From NCBI GenBank assembly GCA_011319805.1, contig SJRY01000297.1, forward strand, positions 1-60,950: a stretch of 60,950 nt of DNA, in the 5' to 3' direction. This stretch comes from Macrocybe gigantea (taxonomy: Eukaryota > Basidiomycota > Agaricomycetes > Agaricales > Callistosporiaceae). Shown piece after piece: positions 41,576-52,692 of this stretch. How positions within the stretch are numbered: position 1 is the stretch's first letter; each line of letters opens with the position of its first letter. The position numbers and the translations under genes were made by a program. The notes under the pieces are model-generated. The model was not told the DNA's origin, did not search any database, and saw nothing but the letters and a program-made list of their open reading frames with translations.

Positions 41576-43547
41576 AATCGAGATCTGGAAACGTGTTCAA
41601 GCGAGAAGGAACTTACGCTATAAAAACTTCTTCCGGCTATCGGATTCGGTTGGTCAGGCTGACGGGACCTATTGTCAACAAAAACACAGTACCTCCGAGG
41701 CGTCGCACATCGACCGTCAAAGAAACAATGCAGCGGAAAAGAGACTTTGAGGAACAGCTCCAAGCTGCTTATTTATACATTCATCACTATATTGAAACCT
41801 CTCGGCCCAGGCGCTCATCGTCCTGTCAAAACGCCGTCTCCTCAAATTCGAAAGGCATGAAAACACGTTTACTTGAAGTACTCTAACGAACGACACGCCA
41901 AAGATAAGACTCTTCTTCCTTCGGGCCCTTTAAAGCAACATAAAGCGACAAACGTTTTGATTTCAAGTCAAACTGCCATAGGCGTACTCTCTTGCACGAT
42001 CGCACTCTTTCCGCGATGGTCCTTCTCTGACACTAGGGTGGAGACCATGCTTCACACTTGCGACACGTGGACGTTCGATGTCAAAAATTGTCCTCAATCG
42101 TCCTACAAGGTAGCTGCTGAATGGGAAAAGCTGCACGATTCGATCAGTATTGCGTGATGTCTTGATCCAGCTATTGCAGCCCCGCTTCTCGTTGGGGTTA
42201 GTCCCAAATTGCGCGTCAGGGTGTCGTTCGATACCAGGCCGGGTAGCCGGGGAGCCCTTCCTCGTGACATCGCCAACGAGCTTCCACTCTGAACTACTAC
42301 TTTCCCGACGAGTGAACGAGCAATTGTTCTGTGAAGATGTAACAAATGAAGCCGAGGAAATGAAACACTCACCTCCTCTATGTGATTTCCTTGCTCATTG
42401 CTGCGCGCGCGTGATAACGGACTCGGGGGACCTCTGCACGCGTTTTCAGGCCGTTCGGGTTGGCACCGCGCTGGGACCTCGGCGATAGATTTGCTTTACG
42501 TCTGCGGATCCGAAGGGGACTTGGGTCTCTTCTGCATAACTGTTTCGACGTCGGGGCGCATTTTCCAGGCGTCCGCGGATAGCCAGAACACAGGTAGGAT
42601 ATTCCGGCGTGCCGTGCTGCATGTGAGGTTGGTGGAGCAATCGCTCGGGTGTGAACTGCTAGTCGATTCATTACATCTCATTTCTCTTGTCCAGGACTGG
42701 TGGTTGACAGGCGGATACCAACGTATTCGCCCCATGTCCCAGGAGCTTTCTTGATGTTTGACGACAACGATGCGTTTCAAAAGTCTTCTCCTGATCTGAA
42801 AGGCATCGTTTCTTCTGTCATGAGTGGTCAGTGAAGGCTTTGGTGTTGCTTGTTTGGGTTACTAATAAACCTATCACTTTGAGATGTCTGAGCATGTTTA
42901 GCAAACTATTGCCGCGCGTCAGACGAGGGACCTGGGACGTCTTCATGGCGAACGTTTCTACCGTACGGTTCAAAGAGGCTTGGGATGCAATGTCTCAGGG
43001 ATACAGAGCCTAGCGTTTGCTGGCCGAGAACCGTCCACAGTTGGATCACTGCATGTCCTGGTCCAATCATGACTCGATATTTCGTCTGCTTCACCGCGGG
43101 TCTCTACCCTTCTTCAGGAGGGTTTATTCTTTAGAAACCGGAAGGCTGGACCTTTGATATTTCTATAGCTGAGATGCCGTCATTGTTGAAGACTCCGCGA
43201 TAGGGTACCACCGCCGCACAACTCCACATTTGGTATTATGCCAAGCTTTCGTGCCTTTGCATCGTCGCTCCTTTCCCCTGTGTAAAGGACTAACTAGAGC
43301 GTAGTTTGAAGTATTTCTGTCTAATGTCGGCTCGAAGAGTGGTTGAAAGAATGTCTATAGTTTGAATAGGGCTCAGGCTGGAGGCGGATAATCCGAATTG
43401 GGATGGTCGTGCGCGTCGTGACGGCGGCGTTCAGGGGTTATTTACTTAACGGGGTTAAAGGCAAACCCCGACGTTTGGCACTCAGATGCCTGCGACGCAA
43501 TATAACAACACAGCTCTGTTTAATACCACCTCCTCATTCTCTCAAAC
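41576..43547. other. Intergenic, nearly 2 kb
   Basis: Holds the unresolved 5' end of the GTPase gene and the promoter of the acyl-CoA synthetase. ORFs between 42150 and 43094 on both strands show no recognisable domain. Confidence 0.4.
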
Positions 43548-45939
43548 ATGTCGCGAGTCCGCACGAACAAACCTGGTTTCTATGGTAAAGGCTCCGTAGA
43601 AGTCTCCGAGCCTCTGGAGGGAGAGGGGCCAATACGTCGCTGTGCAATTTCCTCGGACAGACTCGTCACACAGCCTTTTGAAGGTGTGGACACCGTGTAC
43701 GACATTGTCGCGTACGCCGCCCGCGTGCACGGCACCAGAAACGCAGTCGGCTGGCGTGATATCATCGACATTGTGGAGGAGGAGAAGGAGGTGACCAAGG
43801 TCGTCGACGGAAAGGAGGTTACGGAAAATAAGAAGTGGAAGTACTTCCATCTCAGCGACTACCGATACCTGAACTACATCGAGGTGAAAGAGGCCGTTTC
43901 TGAGATTTCCCGCGGTCTCGTTGAGCTTGGAATCACGACCGACGATATTTTCAATGTCTACGCTCAAACGAGGTACGCCACATGCTCTCTGTGGTATGAG
44001 TACGTTTGACCCAAGTCCTGACGTGCGCTTCCCAAGTCCAAATTGGCAGCTCATGCGCACGCCTGCGCTTCGATATCCACGACCATTGCCACGGCGTATG
44101 ACACGCTCGGCGAAGCGGGTTTGACTCATTCGCTCAACGAACCGAACTGCGCCGCCATCTTCACCAACGCCGAACTCCTCCCCACTGTCCGCAAAGTGCT
44201 GTCCAACACGCCTTCCGTCCGCTATGTCATCTACGACGGCGAACCCAAGTCGTCCCTATTGGACGAGATCCGCGCCATCCGCGACGTGATCAAGGTGTAC
44301 AGCGTTGATGAGCTGCGCGAGCTCGGCAGGACGAAGCCGACCGAGCCCGTGGAGGCGCGTAGGCCGACCAAGGACAGCATGGCGTGCATCATGTACACGA
44401 GTGGTAGCACGGGCAACCCCAAGGGCGTGACCATCACGCACGGGAACCTCGTGGCCTCTGTAGGCGCCGTCTACGCCCTCCTTGGGCACCACCTGACGTA
44501 CAATGACTCGTTCCTGGCGTACCTCCCGCTCGCGCACGTCCTCGAGTATATCGTCGAGATGGTCATGCTATTTGTCGGCATGCCGTCCGGCTATGGCCGT
44601 GTCAAGACGCTCACGGACGCTTCGGTGCGCAACTGCAAGGGTGACATCAGCACTTTCCGCCCAACGATCATGGTTGGCGTCCCCGCCGTGTGGGAAACCA
44701 TTCGCAAGGGCATCCTCACCAAGGTCAACACGAGCGGCACGATCAAGAAAACCATGTTCAATGGCGCCATCGCTGCGAAGAAGAACCATGTGCCTGTGCT
44801 CAGCCAGCTCGCAGATAGCGTTGTTCTGTCCGGCGTCAGGGCTGCCACAGGCGGCCGTCTAAGGATCGCTTTGAGCGGTGGCGCCGCGTCAGCAAGGAGA
44901 CGCAGGAGTTCTTGAGTGTGGCGCTGGTTACGCTGATCCAAGGTACAGTTCACAAGCTCTTTTACCTCAAACTCTTCTCTCAATAGCCTGTCATATCTTG
45001 ATAGGCTACGGTATGACGGAGTCGTGCGGCATGTGCGCCATCCTTCCTCCCGAAATGATGCGATACAACTCTGTCGGTGTCCCAGTGCCCTCCATTGAAG
45101 TCAAATTGTTGGACGTTCCGGACGCTGGATATTCTGCAACTGGCACACCCCAACAAGGAGAAGTTTGCATTAGGGGTCCGTCTGTCACGAAGGGATACTA
45201 TAAGCGGCCAGACCTTAACGAGGATGAGACCATCTTCACGAAGGACGGATGGCTCAGGACGGGAGATATCGGTCAATGGAACGATGATGGCACTCTTTCG
45301 CTCATCGACAGGTCCGGTCCCATCACAGTGCTCACTCTTTGTTCTAATAACCGAGTTTGCATCACAGGTTGAAAAATCTCATCAAACTTCAAAGCGGCGA
45401 GGTGAGTTTCAAATCAGGAGATGGATAGTTGACCCTTACTGACAAAGAATCGCAATTCAGTACATTGCTCTTGAACGCCTGGAGGCGATATACAAGGCCT
45501 GCAACCTCGTCGGCAATATCTGCGTGCATGCGAGCCAGGATGCCAAGCAGCCCATCGCAATCATCATCCCTCACGAAGCGCACTTGCGTCACACTCTGCA
45601 AGCCAACAACTCCACCTCGTCCCTCTCGACAGCGCCCATCGACGATCTGTGCGTGAACGGCAGGGTGGAGGATCTGATTCTCGCCGAGTGCAACGCGCTC
45701 GGGCGGAAGAACGGGTTTAAGCCGATGGAGCTCCTCGAAGCCGTCATCCTTACGCACGAGGAATGGACACCTGAGAGCGGGCTGGTCACCGCCGCGCAGA
45801 AGATTCAGCGCGGGAGGATCGCGAAGAAGTTTGAGAAGGAGATTAAGGTGCGTGTTTTTCTTTTCTTTTTTTTTCCTGGGCGAGTTGGGTTCCATTTCTG
45901 ACGTGCTTGATGTGCTAGGAGATCTATAAGCACCAGTAG
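43548..45939 (+). CDS. Long-chain acyl-CoA synthetase (Faa1/Faa4 type)
   Basis: ATP-dependent activation of fatty acids to acyl-CoA through an acyl-AMP intermediate. It starts at ATG 43548 (MSRVRTNKPGFYGKGS). The AMP-binding fold shows the P-loop YTSGSTGNPKGV, LAYLPLAHVLEY, TIMVGVPAVWETI, LRIALSGGAA, GYGMTESCG, GWLRTGDIGQWNDDG, and LKNLIKLQSGEYIALE with catalytic Lys later in the KIQRGRIAKKFE region. The C-terminus reads EIYKHQ with no peroxisomal signal. Introns near 43970-44045, 44940-45004, 45312-45368, 45402-45460 and 45849-45918. One base is missing near 44887 (GCG-TCAGC), which shifts the frame after SGGAA. Confidence 0.9.
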
Positions 45940-46601
45940 ATTGCTGTTCTGGCCGGGTGATACACACCCGCGACTCGCCTTTGACTTCTTGCTCTTTGTT
46001 TTGCCGCGACCGACCGTTTTAATTGCTTCCGTCCACCCTTACACTCTGACGCTGTCTCGCAATCTCCGTCGGACCAGTCTTGTACCCATCGAACACTTTC
46101 CGCAGTCACGATCTTCTTGATCAATTTTATTGTACTACTGTCTTTTGTACTTTTTTTTTCGTGGGATGTAATGCTATCCTCCACGCCGCACCTGTCTGGA
46201 AAAGCGCTGAAGATTTCGGGTTGTAGCAATGCGCCGTCCGTGGAGGCGCTCGCGTCTGTCCACACATTCTGGAGTTCATCTGACCTTCTCTCAGTTACCG
46301 TGGCCTCCATTCGTCCATCAATCGTTCAATTCTGCTTGCCTCACAGATCCTGCAGGTCCGCGTTCTACGGCCCTTATACGCGGCTCCTGTACACATTGTC
46401 TCTCTTGATGGCCCCTTTGAAATCGTACCGCGGTATAGAGAAATGCAGCTTGGCCTGCAGGATAGCGTCGGTTTCGTCACCGTTTTTTCGTCGAACATGA
46501 TCGCCGTCCTGTGTTCTTCCTGCAGGTCAGACCTCCCGCTTGCTTGCGCCTCGACTCCAAACGCGAGAACGCCGACAGACAGATGAGGCGCTGCTTCAGG
46601 G
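45940..46601. other. Intergenic, nothing recognised
   Basis: 3' flank of the synthetase gene up to the candidate TIR element; the ORF 46117-46500 has no recognisable features. Confidence 0.45.
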
Positions 46602-47094
46602 CAGTGTTGGACGAGCCAATGGATGCAGTCCACAACTATTTTTCAGAAATGTGGATAGCCATACGGCTATCCATTCGCCATAAAAATGGTCATGGATATG
46701 GATCACAGTTCGGACTTTCCCATAACCCTTTTTTCCCAAAAGAGGACGGGGGATGTAGGTTTCCGAATTTCATCACGTGTTCAAATGGATTGACCAATTT
46801 GGATTGTTGTCAGTTGTTGTTGTTCATCGTGCATCGCGCTGGCTGGTGCAGGTAAATGGTCAACTCCTTGCATGGATGTTCCTTTGCTCTAGAAAGCATA
46901 GCAAGTTATCAGCTATTATAGCTGCTATCTCTGTATATATCATAGACTTGTGTTGATCCTCCCCGCTGAAAAGCAGAAAACCATGGCTGATTTCCAAATA
47001 CGGCCAATATCCACGTCCATAGAATCCATAACCAAACCACGTTATCGTGGATTCAGGGATATCCAGGGGATATCCCGTGGCTCGTCCAACACTG
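46602..47094. mobile_element. Candidate small TIR transposon (MITE-like), 493 bp
   Basis: A perfect 17-bp inverted repeat, CAGTGTTGGACGAGCCA at 46602-46618 and its complement at 47078-47094, bounds 493 bp without coding capacity. The inside edges also resemble each other (GGAT). Near the left end is a 9-bp hairpin (TGGATAGCC-atac-GGCTATCCA, about 46652-46673), and near the right end is a pair of GGATATCC palindromes. The CAGTG ends recall hAT elements, but the 8-bp flanks (cttcaggg, gcccggtc) do not match, so no target duplication is visible. Confidence 0.6.
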
Positions 47095-48749
47095 GCCCGG
47101 TCGAGTGCAGCCGCCAGTGGTTCAGCCTGGCCTAGACTTTCTGACTGACGTTGCCCGGCTGATCGATGGAATTACGATATACTGGAAGCGGAGGGGGTTC
47201 GCCTGAGGGCAGATGTGGGCTAGATTTGATCTCTCGCCAAAATTTTCATACTTCGGGTCTCATCTTTCACACATCTCCTTCCGATTCTTCCTCGTCTTAC
47301 TATGCGCAACCAACGACCTTTATCGATTCAAAACTCACAACTTTTGTTTCTCCGAAGTTCTTTGTCGATTTTAACCTCTGGCTTTCATTTCCGAATGTGC
47401 TTCTGCCAAACATTGGGCGACTTGATTGCATCTCCGCGAACCGCCACCAGGCAGCCGGAAATGTAGGAAGAGAGCCTTGACATAGCTTGTTCTCCATATC
47501 ATGCTTTCGCATCCTCGGCATATAGCAGAACGCCGTACATTGAATGACGTCTTATCGCATTCAGCTAATCATATCGTTCCGCCTCAGCGATGGGTCGGAT
47601 GGCCCACATGGAAACATAGGACACACCTGAAGCCGACAAGCCAATCTCGACGGCGACTTGGATCTGCAGTTTTACGCAATGCCTTCTATCGTTGTCGATG
47701 AAAGGATCTGTCGTAAAGTCCTCTGCTGGGGTATGTGACCTTTTGAGGTATTTGCGACGTCGAACTGTCTTATTGCATGGAACTTGATTTGGTCTAGACA
47801 TTGCTGTATCACGTTCATACAAGCTTTGGAACACTACGTGGGTATCAGGCGACTCATTCTGGTCATGATAGTCGATCATCAGTTATCTTCATAACGCAGA
47901 TGGCCTCAACAAACTTTCATGTCAGGCGCCTATTAATGTGGGTCATTTCGGCGTCTGATTATCTGTCCACGTTTCGCGATAGCATTGGCGCTCCAAGATT
48001 ACACTCCAATAAGCTCAGCGTCGAGGTCTTCTAGACAAAATATGATCGTCATGAGGACGGTAACATGTTCGTTGAGTAAGTCATTCAAGCTTATTTGGGA
48101 CTTCGTAAGTGATTAATTGAACGGAAAGCGTTGAGTTAACTTGGATGACGACAGGCCATTTGGAAAGCTGCACGATGTGATTTCGCGGGCAACCAATAAC
48201 AAAATGCCCGTGGAAGATTTTGACACAGCGCAAAATCACGTCGCTCAGAGGCTGGACATAAAACTCGTTCTGTTGTATTGGCCATGACATTCTAACATAA
48301 GCCGTTCCAGCGGTGTGTGGGCTGGACAGAGTGATCAGGAAAGTCGATAAATAACTGAGGGTTGAATAGACGACGCCCCCAGCGTCCACGATGTACCCCG
48401 TCACAAATATGGTCGACGCTCTCGTGAGTTATCTTCCATCTGCTCAGGATTCTCGGTCCAACTTGACAGATGGGGATGAAGATATGCTAGTGTAGGTTAT
48501 GTTCATGAACTTCTAGCACCTCCCCCAGAACCTAGAGACTGACTTACGGGAGTGCTGCCGTCCGTACCCTCGACTTTATTTGACGTGCCATTGGGACAAC
48601 CCAAGAGGTCGCTCTCTGATCGAAGATAGTCACAAAGATATTTCGAGATTCCACTGTAACGAGCGCTGTGACGGGCGATGCTCTGACTTGTATAAAGCCT
48701 GCGCCCCTCTGAGCCATTATCTTCACCTCAAATCATCTCCAGCCTCAAC
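47095..48749. other. Intergenic 1.65 kb, with a TATA box for the next gene
   Basis: No gene recognised; antisense ORFs 47565-47879 and 48081-48404 lack known features. TATAAA at 48691-48696 lies 54 nt before the next start codon. Confidence 0.45.
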
Positions 48750-49504
48750 ATGAGCCCTCAGCTTCTCGCTATTCCACCTGTCCTCGACACCATCGACCTC
48801 TCCAAGGCGAACGGGCCTGGCGAGGCCAAGGTGGTCCTCGTCAACCTTCCCAAGAAGACCGTCGGCATCGTTTTCGGCGTAAGCCCGTGCAATTTTATAA
48901 CAGTGCAGCCGTTTGTCCATCTGACTGTTGCCGACCTGCAGCAACGCACTGCGGGATGGGCCCAACGCTTTAACACCTACGTCGTCGATGGCAGCGGCAT
49001 GGTCGTCGACCCGCAAGCCGTCTGGGACGCCCCTAGCTCTGCCAGCGAGCGATTCTTCATAAGCCAGAGCAACCCTCCCGGCGTCGCTTCGGACCCGACC
49101 GTTCTCAGCATCGGGCCGTTCGATGTCGGCTACAAGCTTGCCGTTTACTGCTCCCACAAGAAACCCGACGCCGTCAACTATGCGCAGAGCGACCCGAAAT
49201 TCAGCTTCGTACGCAGCTCCCCTCGTCCTCGTATTCTTTTGTGAGGCGCCGGACTGACTCCCGGCGATGCAGCAAACGTTCAAGATTGGGCAACACGATG
49301 TCATGTCCGTGACACTAGTGAGTAGTCCCTAGGTGGATGGGGGTGAGACTTGGTCATAATCTCTTTGATACAGGTGAACGCTGAGGATGGCGGCGATTCC
49401 GACTACCACGACACTGTTGTTGGCGTTGCCGTGCTCCAGTGAGTTGCGCTTGCACCACTATGGCGTAAAAGTTGGATTCACAATTGTACAGGACGACCAA
49501 GTAA
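48750..49504 (+). CDS. Small beta-rich protein with a LecB-like calcium motif
   Basis: Five exons (48750-48878, 48942-49208, 49273-49317, 49374-49438, 49492-49504) give 172 residues with no frame break and no signal peptide. The N-terminal half alternates hydrophobic strands (VVLVNLPKKTVGIVFG, RFNTYVVDGSGMVV). The C-terminus reads SVTLVNAEDGGDSDYHDTVV. That Asp-rich strand pair resembles the calcium and sugar site of LecB/PA-IIL lectins, with EDG and a DxDYxD arrangement near the C-terminus. I cannot name a fungal family for it. A strong TATA box and compact 5' leader suggest high expression. Lectin function is an inference from the motif and overall size. Confidence 0.6.
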
Positions 49505-50304
49505 GACCCTGCGACAAACTACCGGAGCTGGAATGACGAAACGACGCTGCCTTCTGTTCGAATGTGAATTGTACTTATAGTTTGTGACCAATCATGAAAA
49601 AGTCCGTGTGTGCCAATATGACGAAATCGGATGATCTTGAAAGTTTCGAGTTTGAAGTAGGCCGTCAGCCCCACGAGCTCGGACATCTGAACCATCGAGG
49701 TTGTCGTTGAAAACAGAAGCGGAAGCAGTTTATGTTGGGTCTTGAACATAAGGCCTGACCTGAAAGGGGAAAAGGTACTTTATGCTTGAAGCCAGGTCGC
49801 GTTCATCGAATTGAAGCGAATGTACGCTTGTCGACTGTCCTCAATGACCTGGGTCCGATCAGGTCCTTGTTGCTCATCTTCTCTTGCGCAATGTCGAGAT
49901 CGTCCTCTAAGTTCTGAGCACGTCGTTCCGCGTTAATAGACGTGGCTGATGGTGAATGGAGGCATCGACTGAGGGTAGATGTCTTGTCGCGGATGATAGA
50001 TATCGTTTCGGAGGCGCCACCGCCGAGACAAATAACGGTGAAACTAGGTGAAAGAAGCCCAGCCTCGACCGACGCGGTCCTCGCGCAGGTATCAAGCATC
50101 CAAGTACAGTCCGCGCGATGCAGGAATGATCGAGGATCCTGGCCTTCCAAATACGATAGTGGTCTGAGGGTATCGGGCAGTTGGTCGTTCGTCGCTGGAG
50201 AAGCTGAAGTGCGTTATGAAAAAATCAATGCAGGTCGACACCAGGGCGATCACGCATCCTCAGCGGGCCCAACGTGCGATGTCATTCAAAGTGGCGAACA
50301 CAAG
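49505..50304. other. Intergenic 800 bp, nothing recognised
   Basis: Between the convergent 3' ends of the lectin-like and membrane-protein genes; only short ORFs. Confidence 0.45.
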
Positions 50305-51600
50305 CTAAATATGTGGTATGAACGATGCCCATTGGATGTCTGCTAACATGTCCGGGGAAAGGTTCCTCAGTGCGGTCAACGACACGACGAGCAGGACAAT
50401 GCGAGCCACCGGATATGACACAATGGCTGGAATAATGAGAAGAGTCAAGAGTGTGTCGGTGCTACCGCGCACGATTTTCCACCGCTCCGGTATTTGCTCA
50501 TACAAGAGGCCGAATAGCCCGACAATGATAGGTGTGACCGTCAAGATGATCGAAGACACGCGCCAGAGAATCTGTTCTTGGCGGGAAGGAAAACGGAATG
50601 ACCATGCGATGCAGTGAATGGCACCGTAGGCTATGGCCGCGAGGAAGATTGGAGCAGCGAGCAGGTTGGAGTTGAAATCCGCCTCGTCTGGATCTTCCGT
50701 GAAGAAAGTGGGTACGCGTAGCTTTTTTTCCTTGTAATCCTCCTCCCAAGCGCCGGTTATGTGATCTATCGGGTATGAGATTCGGTGGCCCAGACCGTGC
50801 TTGACATCCGCCAGGGCTTTCGTCCGGGTCTCATGGAGCAACCTGTGCGCCGTGCTGCCCTCCTGCGACGGGTCCGATTTCAGGTATACAGGGACTGTGG
50901 ACCGTACGTCAAGGGGCTTGTTCCACCACAGGTAGTACATCATGCCATTCAACGCCGCGAAGGACAACGTGACGATTTCCAGTTCGGTGATCCCGAGGCG
51001 CTGGACACCGCGAGCGATGCATTGGATGATAAACCACGAGGTTTGGAGCAGGACGATCCCCTTCGCGATTTCGTCGCCTTTGCTCCGGTCATTGATCGCG
51101 TCTTCAGTAACGGACGGCCAGTCGACTTCCCCTTCTTCGCAGAGGGACTGGAGCTCTTTGATGCCGAGTGGATACAGCGGTTCGTTACCCGCATGAAGCA
51201 CGAAGCCGCCCATTTGGATGAAGAAGCCGTGCGTCACCGTCCACTCCTTGTCTTGACACAGATGTCGGATGTGACGGGCACCTATCCACTGGTTGCCGGC
51301 CCAGACCAAGATCAGTTCCGGTGCTATAAGGCCCCACAGCATGATCTTGAGGCGCCGATACATGACCTTGGGCGTGCTGTCCCTAGGCGACGGGATATTG
51401 GGATGGATGGAGACCCACGTGCAGGCGAATATGGTGAACAGACAACCCCACACGAGGTCCCATAGTTTTCGCTGATCGCACGGGTTGGCGCATGTGCATG
51501 ATTGGGCCGACTGACGAGGCAACGGCCAGTGGATGTCACGAGGAGCTGCGGCAGCCGTGGTCTGGAGAACGATTTTGAGTGTAAAGAAAAAGGAAAGCAT
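50305..51600 (-). CDS. Multi-pass membrane protein, basidiomycete family
   Basis: 431 residues in one uninterrupted frame from ATG 51600. An N-terminal hydrophobic segment may be a signal peptide or membrane anchor. Landmarks are WDLVWGCLFTIFACTWVSIHPNIP, RRLKIMLWGLIAPELILVWAG, and WTVTHGFFIQMGGF. A charged middle and four further hydrophobic helices follow, ending LADIQWASFIPHI. The pattern recurs many times per genome in Agaricomycetes as an uncharacterised membrane family, with no known function. Confidence 0.8.
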   Translation of the reverse strand: MLSFFFTLKIVLQTTAAAAPRDIHWPLPRQSAQSCTCANPCDQRKLWDLVWGCLFTIFACTWVSIHPNIPSPRDSTPKVMYRRLKIMLWGLIAPELILVWAGNQWIGARHIRHLCQDKEWTVTHGFFIQMGGFVLHAGNEPLYPLGIKELQSLCEEGEVDWPSVTEDAINDRSKGDEIAKGIVLLQTSWFIIQCIARGVQRLGITELEIVTLSFAALNGMMYYLWWNKPLDVRSTVPVYLKSDPSQEGSTAHRLLHETRTKALADVKHGLGHRISYPIDHITGAWEEDYKEKKLRVPTFFTEDPDEADFNSNLLAAPIFLAAIAYGAIHCIAWSFRFPSRQEQILWRVSSIILTVTPIIVGLFGLLYEQIPERWKIVRGSTDTLLTLLIIPAIVSYPVARIVLLVVSLTALRNLSPDMLADIQWASFIPHI

Positions 51601-52283
51601 GAGAGCGCAAGGAGAACGAGCTTGTCCCTGGGCGCCCTGTCAATGAGCGGCTAATAAACAATTTCATTTGCATTTCCCCATAGACAGATCTTGTCAGTTT
51701 CACCCTCGAGCCCTACGAATTGACGCTGTCGTGGATAACTGCTGTCTTCGATAATTGCTGTCTTCATCGTTCAGCTTATGTTCTGGCTGTTCACGGCGAA
51801 GGAGGTCGAACTTTTGTTGAAATGCCACGTGCTGGACGTGTGCCGTGGTAACACGCAGCCACACTACAAGCGCCAGCGATACACACCGAACACCGGAACG
51901 GGTCAAGAGAAGTTGTTCTATTCATACAGAGCACCCGTCTCAAACTAGAACGGATTCACCTCTGCAACGGTTTTCCAGATCATATAACGTTAACTAGTCG
52001 ATTCACTCGCCGTCGTCTCCGATCCCGACATGTGACACGACACACATCGTTTTATCTGATAGACGATTCTGACCATGTCTTCAAATGATTACATCAGCAA
52101 AATGTCCTGTAAAATACATTAGAATACATTGCAATACATTGTCACCATTGTCCACATTGTATCCAATTTTATTAGGCTAGTATACATTGCCTCACAAGGC
52201 AACAATTACTAGGCAATTTTGTATTAACATTGTATAGTAAACTTAAGATAGTAGACCTTGCAAGGATACTAGCAAAATTGTAA
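51601..52283. other. Intergenic, increasingly AT-rich
   Basis: Promoter side of the membrane-protein gene, then AT-rich DNA with scattered acattg motifs leading into the tandem repeat. Confidence 0.45.
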
Positions 52284-52478
52284 GACCATACAAGATTATC
52301 CCTACCATACAATGTTATCCAATTTTAGCTTGACCATACAAGATTATCTCTACCATACAATGTTATCCATTTTTAGCTCAACCATACAATGTTATCCATT
52401 TTTATCCCTACCATACAATGTTATCCATTTTTAGCTCTACTATACAATGTATCCAATTTTATTTCTACCATACAAGAT
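52284..52478. repeat. AT-rich tandem repeat, ~28-30-bp unit
   Basis: Degenerate copies of accatacaatgttatccat followed by tttagctc, alternating with a shorter accatacaagattatc form; about seven copies. An acattgcaatacatt motif occurs on both sides (about 52130 and 52490). Confidence 0.8.
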
Positions 52479-52692
52479 TGTTACAACTCTACATTGCAAT
52501 ACATTTCAATGGAAGAAAGCCTGGATTATGGGCTTTTTTTTTTATGCTGGCATTAGATTTCTTACAATCCCACATTGATCAGTACAAATATATCATTGTC
52601 AATATTATATACATGCAATAAAAAAGGAAAGACAGCAAAGGAGCACATCAAGCATGGAGGAAGGGAGGGAGAGAATACAGACAAAGCCACCA

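Noticed and set aside
46602..47094. hAT element with 8-bp target duplication
   Set aside because: Flanks cttcaggg and gcccggtc do not match, so the superfamily is left open.
52284..52478. CRISPR array
   Set aside because: Fungal nuclear DNA; units are directly adjacent and degenerate, without unique spacers.
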